The notes beneath the pieces were generated by a model. It saw only the letters and a program-made list of their open reading frames with translations. It was not told the origin of the DNA and did no database searches. Of a stretch of 12,939 nucleotides of DNA, positions 1 to 7,108 are shown in pieces; position 1 is the stretch's first letter, and every line of letters starts with the position of its first letter. The stretch lies in NCBI GenBank assembly GCA_050256015.1, contig JBFWIL010000057.1, forward strand, positions 1 through 12,939. Direction: 5' to 3'. This DNA comes from JBFWIL01 sp050256015. Lineage in GTDB: Bacteria; Bacteroidota; Bacteroidia; Bacteroidales; Prolixibacteraceae. The position numbers were made by a program, and so were the translations under genes.

Positions 1-2
1 CC

Positions 3-1415
3 ACCGTTGGCGACGGCATCATCCGGCTCCCGGAAACCGAGCTGGATGCACTACAGGAACATTTTGAAGCATCCGTGAGCAAAGGAACCCGTTTGCTGAA
101 ATTCGTACCTGCCTCCGGTGCGGCCAGCCGCATGTTTAAATTTCTTTATGAAGCCAGGGAAAAACTCAGGCAGGGAATTCCGGAGACTAAACTCAGGCAG
201 GAGCAGGAAATAAATGCCTTCCTGAATAAACTGAAATGTTTCAGCTTTTATGAAGCTCTGCACAAGCTGGCCGGGAAAATGCCGGAGCAGATTCCCCCCG
301 CCGAACTGCTGGACCTGCTGCTTACGGAAAAGGGGCTGAACTACGGAAACCTTCCCAAAGGCCTGCTGCTTTTTCACCGTTACAGGGCAGAAGTGCGTAC
401 CCCCTTTGAAGAACACTGCATGGAAGGAGCCCGGTATGCAAAAAATCACGACCGGAGCCTACACATCCACTTTACCGTTTCTTCCGAACACCTGGGTAAT
501 TTTACGGCTCAGCTTGAGGAGAACCGGGAACATTGGAGCAGACAGACCGATGCCCTGCTGGACATATCCTTCAGTCAGCAAAAATCTTCCACCGATACAA
601 TCGCCGCCACACCCGAAAACGAGCCGTTCCGTAACGCAGACGGAAGCCTGCTGTTCCGCCCCGGAGGCCACGGCGCCCTGCTGGCCAACCTGAATGAGCT
701 GGATGCTGACGTAATTTTTATCAAAAACATAGACAACGTCCAGCCCGATTGCCGGAAAACTTCCACGGTGATTTATAAGAAAGCCCTGGCCGGCCTGCTT
801 CTTCGTATTCAGCAAAAAATTTTCAGTTACCAGCAGGTATTTGCAAGCCAGCATTATTATTCACTGAACAGTGCTTTCCTCTCCGAAGCTGCAGGTTTCC
901 TGGAAAATATTTTGCATGTGCAGCCCCCGGGAAACCTGTATTACACGGAAAAAGAGCATCTTTATCATTATCTGAAAGCCAAATTCGACCGTCCCCTGCG
1001 GGTTTGCGGCATGGTAGCCAACCAGGGGGAACCCGGAGGCGGACCATTCTGGACCTGCAACAGCGACGGATCGGTTTCCCTGCAAATTGTGGAAAGCGCA
1101 CAAGTAAACCTGCATGATCCCGACCAGAAGGAATGCATGAGCCGGTCCACCCACTTCAACCCGGTAGATCTGGTTTGCGGCGTAAGAAACTACAAAGGGG
1201 AAAAATACGATCTTAACCGGTTCCGAGATCCCAAGACAGGATTCATTACCCGGAAATCAAAAGACGGACGAGTGTTAAAAGCCCAGGAACTGCCCGGACT
1301 TTGGAACGGAGCCATGGCACACTGGAATACGCTTTTTGTGGAAGTACCTGTGGAAACCTTCAGTCCCGTAAAAACGGTGAACGACCTTTTGCGAAAAGAG
1401 CACCAACCCGCTTAA
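3..1415 (+). CDS. DUF4301 family protein, 5'-truncated by the window edge
   Basis: The frame is open from base 3 with no stop, so the gene starts outside the window and 470 residues are visible. The GTG at 75 is an internal valine, because the preceding residues (TVGDGI, then LDALQEHFEA) belong to the family. I recognise DUF4301, an uncharacterised Bacteroidota family of about 500 residues, from LLKFVPASGAASRMFK near residues 31-46, NPVDLVCGVRNY, and the C-terminal ELPGLWNGAMAHWNT and KTVNDLLR. Three segments resemble the nucleotide-binding parts of UDP-sugar pyrophosphorylases: the small-residue loop PASGAASRM, FRPGGHGALLANL (about 218-230, compare P-GHG) and FIKNIDNV (about 239-246, compare N-DN). 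A nucleotidyltransferase-like fold is therefore my inference; the substrate is unknown. No signal peptide or membrane segment is visible in the part present. The next gene starts 48 nt downstream behind its own promoter-like box. Confidence 0.88.
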   Translation, partial: TVGDGIIRLPETELDALQEHFEASVSKGTRLLKFVPASGAASRMFKFLYEAREKLRQGIPETKLRQEQEINAFLNKLKCFSFYEALHKLAGKMPEQIPPAELLDLLLTEKGLNYGNLPKGLLLFHRYRAEVRTPFEEHCMEGARYAKNHDRSLHIHFTVSSEHLGNFTAQLEENREHWSRQTDALLDISFSQQKSSTDTIAATPENEPFRNADGSLLFRPGGHGALLANLNELDADVIFIKNIDNVQPDCRKTSTVIYKKALAGLLLRIQQKIFSYQQVFASQHYYSLNSAFLSEAAGFLENILHVQPPGNLYYTEKEHLYHYLKAKFDRPLRVCGMVANQGEPGGGPFWTCNSDGSVSLQIVESAQVNLHDPDQKECMSRSTHFNPVDLVCGVRNYKGEKYDLNRFRDPKTGFITRKSKDGRVLKAQELPGLWNGAMAHWNTLFVEVPVETFSPVKTVNDLLRKEHQPA

Positions 1416-1436
1416 GAGGTTTTCAAAAACTATTTG

Positions 1437-1444
1437 TAAATTTG
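1437..1444 (+). promoter_or_regulatory. Candidate Bacteroidota -7 promoter element (TAAATTTG)
   Basis: TAAATTTG is an exact match to the TAnnTTTG -7 consensus of the Bacteroidota primary sigma factor. It lies 19 nt before the ATG at 1464, in the only gap between the DUF4301 and TPR genes. I could not find a TTTG -33 element at the expected distance upstream, so the call rests on the -7 box and its position. Confidence 0.4.
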
Positions 1445-1463
1445 CAGCTTCAACAAACTGCTT

Positions 1464-2882
1464 ATGGACGAGGAAGCGAGAGATTTTTATGAAAACGAGG
1501 AGATTATGGAAGCCGTAAAACGGTTCAAACGGATGATCAGCCTTAATTCTTTCGAATATTTTGATGTATTTGAAATTGAAGGCATGGTTGATTGTTTCCT
1601 CGATGAAGGAAAAATCGATCTGGCGCATCAGGCCGTTGAAATCGGGATGCAGATTCATCCGGCTTCCACCGGACTGCAGATTAAACAAGCCCAGATTCTG
1701 CTGATGGAAAACCGGGCAGTCGAATGCCTCGAGATGATCAGCCTGGCAGAGAAAATTGAGAACAGCAACCCTGATGTGTATTTTACAAAAGGCTCGGCCC
1801 TGATTCTGCTGGGAGAGCACACTGCAGCCGAAGAATCCTTTGAACAGGCGTTGCTTTACAACCAGGACGAAACAGACGAGTTGCTTTACAATATCAGCAT
1901 CAGCTTCAGCCAGGCCGACGAAACCGCCAAAGCATCAGAATACCTGGAACGGGCCTGGCAGATTAACCCGAAAAACGAACTGGTGCTGTATGAACTCGGA
2001 TTCTGTTACGACAAACTGCAGGAATTAGACAAAAGCATTGACTTTTATAACAAATACCTTGATCTGGATCCCTTCAATGCCTCGGTATGGTACAACCTGG
2101 GGATTACTTACAACCGGACAGGGAAACATGAAGAAGCCATCAATGCATACGATTACGCCATAGCACTGGCCGATGATTTCGGGCAGGCTTATTTCAACAA
2201 GGCCAACGCCCTGGCCAACAGCAACCGTTATGCGGAAGCCGTCAGATGTTATCAGGAGTACCTGGATCTGGATCAAAGCAACGACGATGCCTACTGTTAC
2301 CTGGGAGAATGTTACCTCAACCTGGAAAAGAACCGGGAAGCGCTGGTTAATTACCGGAAAGCCATCCGGCTGAACAAACACAATGCCAATGCCTGGTACG
2401 GGTTAGCCCTGGCTCTCTGGCTGGAAGGAAAACTCCCGGAAGCATATACCGGAATCAACAAAGCGCTGAAGCTGGAAGATGAAAATGCCGATTTCTGGCT
2501 GATCTACGGAAAAATATGTCTTGACTCAGGAAAATATACGCAGGCCGACACGGCTTTCAAAAAATCAACCATGCTTGATCCGCTCAACCCCGACGGATGG
2601 GTTACCCATGCGGAAATGGAATCTGATAGAGGAAACCTCCCCGAAGCCATAGCCATTCTGGAAAATGCATACCAGCTCATCCCGGATGACCCGGTAATCA
2701 GCTACCGGCTCACCGCATACCTGCTTGAAAACAACGACGAACTTAGCGCTGCCGGTTATTTTGAAAAAGCTCTGGAACTCGATTTCAACGGCTACCTTAA
2801 CCTGCTTGACTATTATCCGCAAGCCATCCAGAACGAATCGATCAAAAAACTGATTAAGAAGCACCAATCAACCAAACTCTGA
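1464..2882 (+). CDS. TPR-repeat protein, cytosolic
   Basis: This 472-residue protein consists almost entirely of tetratricopeptide repeats. About ten 34-residue units run from roughly residue 104 to 440. Typical unit ends are FEQALLYNQDE, YNKYLDLDPFN, YQEYLDLDQSN and YRKAIRLNKHN. A less regular helical N-terminus (about 1-100) precedes them. There is no signal peptide, lipobox or membrane segment, so it should act in the cytosol as a protein-binding scaffold; the partner cannot be read from the sequence. The stop codon is followed after only 3 nt by the phosphosulfolactate synthase start, so the two genes are almost certainly co-transcribed and probably translationally coupled. The ATG at 1464 follows a good -7 box closely. 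Similar TPR proteins occur widely in Bacteroidota, but I know of no assigned function. Confidence 0.9.
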   Translation: MDEEARDFYENEEIMEAVKRFKRMISLNSFEYFDVFEIEGMVDCFLDEGKIDLAHQAVEIGMQIHPASTGLQIKQAQILLMENRAVECLEMISLAEKIENSNPDVYFTKGSALILLGEHTAAEESFEQALLYNQDETDELLYNISISFSQADETAKASEYLERAWQINPKNELVLYELGFCYDKLQELDKSIDFYNKYLDLDPFNASVWYNLGITYNRTGKHEEAINAYDYAIALADDFGQAYFNKANALANSNRYAEAVRCYQEYLDLDQSNDDAYCYLGECYLNLEKNREALVNYRKAIRLNKHNANAWYGLALALWLEGKLPEAYTGINKALKLEDENADFWLIYGKICLDSGKYTQADTAFKKSTMLDPLNPDGWVTHAEMESDRGNLPEAIAILENAYQLIPDDPVISYRLTAYLLENNDELSAAGYFEKALELDFNGYLNLLDYYPQAIQNESIKKLIKKHQSTKL

Positions 2883-2885
2883 ACA

Positions 2886-3644
2886 ATGAACTTCAATTTG
2901 CCATCTATCCCTGAAAGACCTGAAAAACCCAGAAAACTGGGTCTGACCATGGTTATGGACAAGGGACTAAGTTTACGGGAGGCTGAAAACTTATGCGATG
3001 TGGCTGCCGGTTATGCCGATCTGCTGAAACTTGGATTCGGAACCGGTTTACTGACCCCCCGTCTGAAAGAAAAGATTAAAATCTACAAACAAGCCGGACT
3101 GATACCCTATTTCGGGGGAACCCTCTTTGAAGCTTTCCTGGCCCGCAATATGTTTGACGATTACCGACGTTTTATTACCGATTGCGGAATGGAAACCGCA
3201 GAGATTTCCGACGGGGTTCTTCCTGTTGAACACGACCGGAAATGCGAGTATATTCGGATCCTGTCCAAAGATTTTGTCATCCTTTCCGAAGTAGGCACCA
3301 AGCTAAAGGGAAAAGAAATATCCAACACACAATGGGTTTCCTGGATGCAGTCCGAACTGCAGGCGGGTGCATGGAAAGTGATTGCCGAAGCACGCGAAAG
3401 CGGCAATATCGGGATTTATAATGAAGACGGCTCCGCCAATTCCACCCTGGTACTTGACATACGCAAGCAGGTAAATCCAGACAATATCCTTTGGGAAGCT
3501 CCCCTGAAAAGCCAGCAGGTCTGGTTTATCAAATTGCTGGGAACTAATGTCAACCTGGGCAATATTGCCAGCAATGAGATCATTGCACTGGAAACCCTCA
3601 GGCTGGGACTGCGCGGAGACACCCTGCTGAATTTCCTGTCATGA
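2886..3644 (+). CDS. Phosphosulfolactate synthase (ComA family)
   Basis: The 252-residue product has the length and motif order of the ComA family, single-domain TIM-barrel enzymes that add sulfite to phosphoenolpyruvate to give (R)-phosphosulfolactate. Visible family signatures are LGLTMVMDKGLS (18-29), DLLKLGFGTG (45-54), YFGGTLFE (75-82), AEISDGVL (105-112), LSEVGTKLKGKE (133-144), ARESGNIGIY (169-178), LWEAPLKSQQ (202-211) and LGTNVNLGNI (218-227). In methanogens this is the first step of coenzyme M synthesis; in Bacillus the homologue YitD serves sulfolactate formation. Neither context fits a Gram-negative bacteroidete, and no other sulfolactate gene is in the window. A role in making a sulfonate or sulfonolipid precursor is possible but not shown. 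It follows the TPR gene by 3 nt. The family call is strong; the biological role is open. Confidence 0.88.
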   Translation: MNFNLPSIPERPEKPRKLGLTMVMDKGLSLREAENLCDVAAGYADLLKLGFGTGLLTPRLKEKIKIYKQAGLIPYFGGTLFEAFLARNMFDDYRRFITDCGMETAEISDGVLPVEHDRKCEYIRILSKDFVILSEVGTKLKGKEISNTQWVSWMQSELQAGAWKVIAEARESGNIGIYNEDGSANSTLVLDIRKQVNPDNILWEAPLKSQQVWFIKLLGTNVNLGNIASNEIIALETLRLGLRGDTLLNFLS

Positions 3645-3715
3645 TCGGTTTTTCTGGATAGCAGGATAGAGGGGAATTTACCCCGGTCTTCCGAACATCA
3701 CGTAAAAAATATCAT

Positions 3716-3723
3716 TAATTTAG
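3716..3723 (+). promoter_or_regulatory. Weak -7-like box (TAATTTAG) before the small membrane protein gene
   Basis: TAATTTAG differs from TAnnTTTG at one position. It lies in an AT-rich stretch 30 nt before the ATG at 3753 and downstream of the ComA stop, where a promoter for the small ORF or the whole hem operon would be expected. No -33 TTTG was found at the right distance. Confidence 0.27.
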
Positions 3724-3752
3724 CGGAACAAAAAAGAAAAGCGCAGAATATT

Positions 3753-4124
3753 ATGTTTTTTATCGGACTTACAGGAACATTCATGCCTTACTTGCTGCTG
3801 ACGGGAATGCTTATTGCCTTTATGCTGGAAGCAAGTCAGGAAGAAATGTATCCGCCCGTGCACACAAAAAATATTCTGCTGGTCTGCATGCCGCTTCCGG
3901 AAACGGAAATCAATCCGGAATTCGGTACTTTCCCTTTTTCTGTACCGAATGCTCCGGATGGTAAACAAGAGGCAGAATATGAGGGCCCGGGCCGGCTTTC
4001 TGTGCTTCCGGTTCCGGAAATTATCAGCAACGCAAGAAAATACCCACATCAGCCTGTTCCCTATTTGCCGTCCGGCTATCCCGAAAACTATTCCGGACTA
4101 TCTCCTCCCTGCATGATTGGTTAA
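3753..4124 (+). CDS. Small single-pass membrane protein of unknown function
   Basis: I do not recognise this 123-residue protein. Residues about 2-25 form one strongly hydrophobic segment (IGLTGTFMPYLLLTGMLIAF) with no charged residue, followed by acidic SQEE. That suits an uncleaved membrane anchor better than a signal peptide, because there is no lysine or arginine at the N-terminus. The rest is a polar tail rich in proline and tyrosine (PLPETEINPEF, PVPYLPSGYPENY), probably disordered. It contains cysteines at 45 and 120. The gene lies 41 nt before hemA on the same strand, in a 521-nt interval that would otherwise be empty, so it may be the first gene of the hem operon. Bacillus hem operons carry a membrane protein, HemX, next to hemA, but HemX is much larger and multi-spanning, and I see no homology. 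Overlapping frames here lack such a clear segment. Confidence 0.6.
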   Translation: MFFIGLTGTFMPYLLLTGMLIAFMLEASQEEMYPPVHTKNILLVCMPLPETEINPEFGTFPFSVPNAPDGKQEAEYEGPGRLSVLPVPEIISNARKYPHQPVPYLPSGYPENYSGLSPPCMIG

Positions 4125-4145
4125 GCCGTTTTTTTCACGGAATTG

Positions 4146-4153
4146 TAATTTTT
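4146..4153 (+). promoter_or_regulatory. Possible weak -7-like box upstream of hemA
   Basis: TAATTTTT resembles TAnnTTTG except for the last base. It lies 12 nt before the hemA ATG, in the 41-nt gap after the small membrane protein gene. A TTG occurs at 4117-4119, but the spacing is longer than usual. Read-through from upstream is an equally good explanation. Confidence 0.2.
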
Positions 4154-4165
4154 TAGTCAACCATC

Positions 4166-5422
4166 ATGATCGGAGTCATTGGCATCAGCCATAAATCAGC
4201 ACCAGTACATATCCGGGAGAAATTTTCGCTTAACAGCCAAGAAATTGTTTCCCTTGGACGACAGTTATGCGACGATCCCCATGTGGAAGAAGTCGTTATC
4301 CTTTCAACCTGCAACCGCACGGAAATCTATTTTCTTGCATCCGTCTGCGGCTCCAGGGGGGCATTTACCATTATCAGAAAGCTGTTAACCCTCCTTCACG
4401 GGGAAAAAGGGGAACTCGATAATTTTTTTTACCAGTTCCGTGACGAAGAAACCGTACGCCACCTGTTCCGGGTGGTTTCCAGTCTGGATTCCATGGTGCT
4501 CGGCGAATATCAGGTCGTTTCCCAGGTCAAGGAAGCTTTCCGGCTGGCCAGGGAGAATAAAATGGCCGGCAAGATTCTCAAGCGTTTGTTCAATAAAGCA
4601 CTGGAAACAGGAAAGCTGGTGCGTACTAAAACGGCTATGAGCCGGGGAGCTTTTTCCGTAAGCTATGCCGCCGTGGAAAAATGCCACGAGCAGTTTGGTG
4701 ACCTGCAGGACCGCAAAATCCTGTTGATCGGAGCCGGAGAAACCGGAGAGCTGGTCATTAAAAACATGTGTAAAAAAGGCTGCAGGAATATCACCATCAC
4801 CAACCGAACCAAAAGCCGGGCAGAAGAGCTGGCCCGGCGTTACCATGGCAGGGTTCTGCCTTTCTGCCGCCTTTTACAGGGAATCGGCGAGGCCGAAATT
4901 ATTGTCAGTTCCGTTTCTTCCAGGACACCCCTGTTAAGTACGGAAGACCTGGGTACCCGGACCGACGGGAAACGGCAGTTCCTGCTAATTGACTTGGGAG
5001 TGCCCCGAAATTTTCATCCGGCCTTAGCTCATCTACCCGGAGTCTGTTTGCTGAATGTGGACGACCTGAAGGAAGTAGTCATCGGCAACAGGGAAAAAAA
5101 ACAAACCTACGTGTTGGTGGCAGAAAAGCTCATAGAAGAAAAAGTAACCGAATTTTCCGACTGGCTCAGTATACAGGATCTTTCACCGGCCATCCGTAAC
5201 ATCATACGCACTGTGCGGCATATCAGCGATCAGGAACTGGCTCAGATGCGGAAAAGCGCCAAGGAAGAAGATCTTCTCCGGCTGGAAAAGTATTTCAGTC
5301 ATGTCTCGGAAAAACTAAGCAACGAACTGATCAAGAACCTGAAGCAAATCAGTAACAACGGGAAGGCCACCGAATATGTCAACCTGATTAACGACCTTTT
5401 TTCTGTAACACATGAGAACTGA
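4166..5422 (+). CDS. hemA: Glutamyl-tRNA reductase
   Basis: HemA reduces glutamate carried on tRNA-Glu to glutamate-1-semialdehyde with NADPH, the committed step of C5 tetrapyrrole synthesis in the cytosol. The 418-residue length is normal. The N-terminus GVIGISHKSAPVHIREKF and the motif LSTCNRTEIYF are diagnostic; Cys49 in STCNRTE is the nucleophile that forms the thioester, and His99 is conserved. SMVLGEYQVVSQVKEAF (109-125) is the usual substrate-domain signature. IGAGETGE (188-195) is the Rossmann nucleotide-binding loop, followed by NRTKSRAEELA. The C-terminal part (about 320-418) is the helical dimerisation domain. It is the first of six hem genes, and its last 11 nt overlap hemC. The ATG at 4166 gives the canonical N-terminus. 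Confidence 0.97.
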   Translation: MIGVIGISHKSAPVHIREKFSLNSQEIVSLGRQLCDDPHVEEVVILSTCNRTEIYFLASVCGSRGAFTIIRKLLTLLHGEKGELDNFFYQFRDEETVRHLFRVVSSLDSMVLGEYQVVSQVKEAFRLARENKMAGKILKRLFNKALETGKLVRTKTAMSRGAFSVSYAAVEKCHEQFGDLQDRKILLIGAGETGELVIKNMCKKGCRNITITNRTKSRAEELARRYHGRVLPFCRLLQGIGEAEIIVSSVSSRTPLLSTEDLGTRTDGKRQFLLIDLGVPRNFHPALAHLPGVCLLNVDDLKEVVIGNREKKQTYVLVAEKLIEEKVTEFSDWLSIQDLSPAIRNIIRTVRHISDQELAQMRKSAKEEDLLRLEKYFSHVSEKLSNELIKNLKQISNNGKATEYVNLINDLFSVTHEN

Positions 5423-6344
5423 ACCAATACGGATAGGCACCCGCGGCAGCAAGCTGGCCCTATGGCAGGCCCGGCAGGTCCGTTCGGAACTGAACAAAGC
5501 CGTTCCCGGACTTGCTGTGGAAATCAAAATCATCAAGACACAGGGCGATCTGATCCTCAACAAGCCGCTGGCGAAAATCGGCGACAAAAATCTGTTTACC
5601 CGGGAAATAGAACAGGCCCTCTTCTGCGGCGATATCGACATGGCCGTACACAGTCTGAAAGACCTGCCTACCGAACTTCCGGACGGATTGATCCTGGGAG
5701 CCGTGCTTTCCCGGGGAGAACGCCGGGACGTACTGATATCCCGGGATGGAAAATCCCTGGCAAAGATGGACAACCGCGACCGTATTGCCACCTCCAGCCT
5801 CAGAAGAAAAGCCCAGCTGCTACACTTAAATCCGCACTTAAACGTTACCGATATCCGAGGTAATGTGGATACCCGTATCCGGAAAATGGAACAAGGACAG
5901 TGTGATGCCCTGGTCATGGCCGGAGCCGGACTGATCAGACTGGGTTACCAGGAACGGATCACCGAATATCTCGATCCGCTTCAGTTTCTTCCGGCTGTCA
6001 GTCAGGGAGCAGTGGCTGTTGAAGTGCGGGAGGACGATATACACATCAGCCAGCTAACCGACGCCATTACCCACCCAGCCACCTGGCAGGAGACCATGGC
6101 AGAAAGGGCCTTTCTTCGCACGCTGGAAGGCGGATGCCAGGTGCCCGTTGGCTGTTTTTTCCGTGAAGAGAACAGGCAGTTTCAGCTTACCGGCATTCTG
6201 TCCGACCCGGAAGGACATAAGCTGATTCGGCGCTCCGCCGTCTGTCTGCCCGAAGAAGCAAGTGAACAGGCCGTTGCCCTGGGACTTTCGATATTGAAAG
6301 AAGGAGGCCGGGCCATTCTTGAACGAATCAGAACAGCATTATAA
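5412..6344 (+). CDS. hemC: Hydroxymethylbilane synthase (porphobilinogen deaminase)
   Basis: HemC polymerises four porphobilinogens into hydroxymethylbilane on a covalently bound dipyrromethane cofactor. The 310-residue protein has all the family landmarks: RIGTRGSKLALWQA (7-20), TQGD (43-46), AVHSLKDLPTELP (78-90) with catalytic Asp84, SSLRRKAQL (128-136), DIRGNVDTRI (147-156), and LEGGCQVPVG (238-247) with cofactor cysteine Cys242. Cys242 and Asp84 carry the same numbers as in the Escherichia coli enzyme, which supports the chosen ATG. The start codon lies inside the end of hemA with an 11-nt overlap, indicating translational coupling. hemD begins 1 nt after the stop. Confidence 0.97.
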   Translation: MRTEPIRIGTRGSKLALWQARQVRSELNKAVPGLAVEIKIIKTQGDLILNKPLAKIGDKNLFTREIEQALFCGDIDMAVHSLKDLPTELPDGLILGAVLSRGERRDVLISRDGKSLAKMDNRDRIATSSLRRKAQLLHLNPHLNVTDIRGNVDTRIRKMEQGQCDALVMAGAGLIRLGYQERITEYLDPLQFLPAVSQGAVAVEVREDDIHISQLTDAITHPATWQETMAERAFLRTLEGGCQVPVGCFFREENRQFQLTGILSDPEGHKLIRRSAVCLPEEASEQAVALGLSILKEGGRAILERIRTAL

Positions 6345-6345
6345 C

Positions 6346-7095
6346 ATGAGAGAAAAGCAACATACTCTGGCAGGAAAAGTCCTTATCCGCACTGATTTCC
6401 GCAGGAAAAACGATCCTCCGGATGAACTGGGAAACCGGTTGAACGCTGCCGGCGCCACGCTTCTGTCCCTGCCGCTGATTGACATCCGGCCGCTTCCCTT
6501 TACTTCCGCACATGAAGCCGGAACATACGACTGGCTCATATTTACCAGCAAAAATGCTGTCTGTTCCTTTTTCAGCAAACAGCAACCCAAAAACATACAG
6601 CGCATTGCCGCGATTGGTCCATGGACGGCAGCTGCACTGAGATCTTTCGGTTATCCGCCCTTTTTCACCGGCTCCGGTATTTCGGCCGTACACTTTGCCA
6701 AGGAACTTAGTTCTGTTATACGAACAGGTGAAAACGCATTGCTTATCCTGGGAAACCTGGCACCCGACACCCTGCTCCAGGCGCTGCAAAAGACCAATTC
6801 CGTTGAAAGGGTCAATGTCTACCAAACCGTTATGCCGCAGCAAATGGATCCGATTCTGCTGCAACGCGTAAAAAAAGACCGGTACGATGCCCTGCTTATG
6901 AGCAGTCCTTCAGCCTTCCGTCACCTGCTGCAACTGCTGCCCGCCCCTGCCATGCCGCTTAGAATGATAAGCATCGGACAAACCACCACGGCCGCCATCC
7001 GGGAACAGCATCTGGAACCGCTGATTACCTCAGCAGGAACCGGACTGGCGGGACTGGCCGAAACAACCATTCATTATTTTTCAAGAACGAATTAA
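6346..7095 (+). CDS. hemD: Uroporphyrinogen-III synthase
   Basis: HemD cyclises hydroxymethylbilane with inversion of ring D to give uroporphyrinogen III. Sequence conservation in this family is low, so the call rests on weak motifs plus context. VLIRT near the start, DWLIFTSKNAV, IAAIGPWTAAALRSFG, RVNVYQTV, YDALLMSSPSAFRHLL and ISIGQTTTAAIRE are the expected pattern of the two-lobed fold. The 249-residue length is normal. I chose the ATG at 6346, 1 nt after the hemC stop. An in-frame TTG at 6319 would add nine residues and overlap hemC, but it is a poor start with no family support. The gene stands alone, without the fusion to hemC or a methyltransferase seen in some bacteria. Confidence 0.92.
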   Translation: MREKQHTLAGKVLIRTDFRRKNDPPDELGNRLNAAGATLLSLPLIDIRPLPFTSAHEAGTYDWLIFTSKNAVCSFFSKQQPKNIQRIAAIGPWTAAALRSFGYPPFFTGSGISAVHFAKELSSVIRTGENALLILGNLAPDTLLQALQKTNSVERVNVYQTVMPQQMDPILLQRVKKDRYDALLMSSPSAFRHLLQLLPAPAMPLRMISIGQTTTAAIREQHLEPLITSAGTGLAGLAETTIHYFSRTN

Positions 7096-7108
7096 AAAAG
7101 AAAATATT

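Noticed and set aside
75..77. GTG as the start of the DUF4301 gene
   Set aside because: The frame stays open upstream to the window edge and encodes family-like residues (VGDGI), so the valine is internal.
1275..1820. A 181-codon minus-strand open frame across the DUF4301/TPR boundary
   Set aside because: It runs antisense through two supported genes and through the candidate TPR promoter, and has no recognisable motif.
1464..2882. The TPR repeats as a DNA-level tandem repeat or mobile element
   Set aside because: The 34-residue periodicity is at protein level only; the underlying DNA units have diverged.
3671..3684. GGGG-AATTTA-CCCC hairpin after the ComA gene as a terminator
   Set aside because: The stem is only four base pairs and has no T-tract after it; too weak to call.
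3753..4124. Identification of the small membrane protein as HemX
   Set aside because: HemX is a larger multi-spanning protein; this one has a single hydrophobic segment and no visible similarity.
4126..4140. CCGT-T-rich-ACGG repeat between the small ORF and hemA as a terminator
   Set aside because: Four-base arms with the T-run inside the loop do not make an intrinsic terminator.
5315..5917. A 200-codon open frame on the minus strand across the hemA/hemC junction
   Set aside because: It is antisense to two enzymes with clear catalytic motifs and shows only a serine/arginine-rich composition with no recognisable domain.
6319..6345. A TTG start giving hemD nine extra residues
   Set aside because: The ATG at 6346 sits 1 nt after the hemC stop and gives a normal HemD N-terminus; the extra residues overlap hemC.
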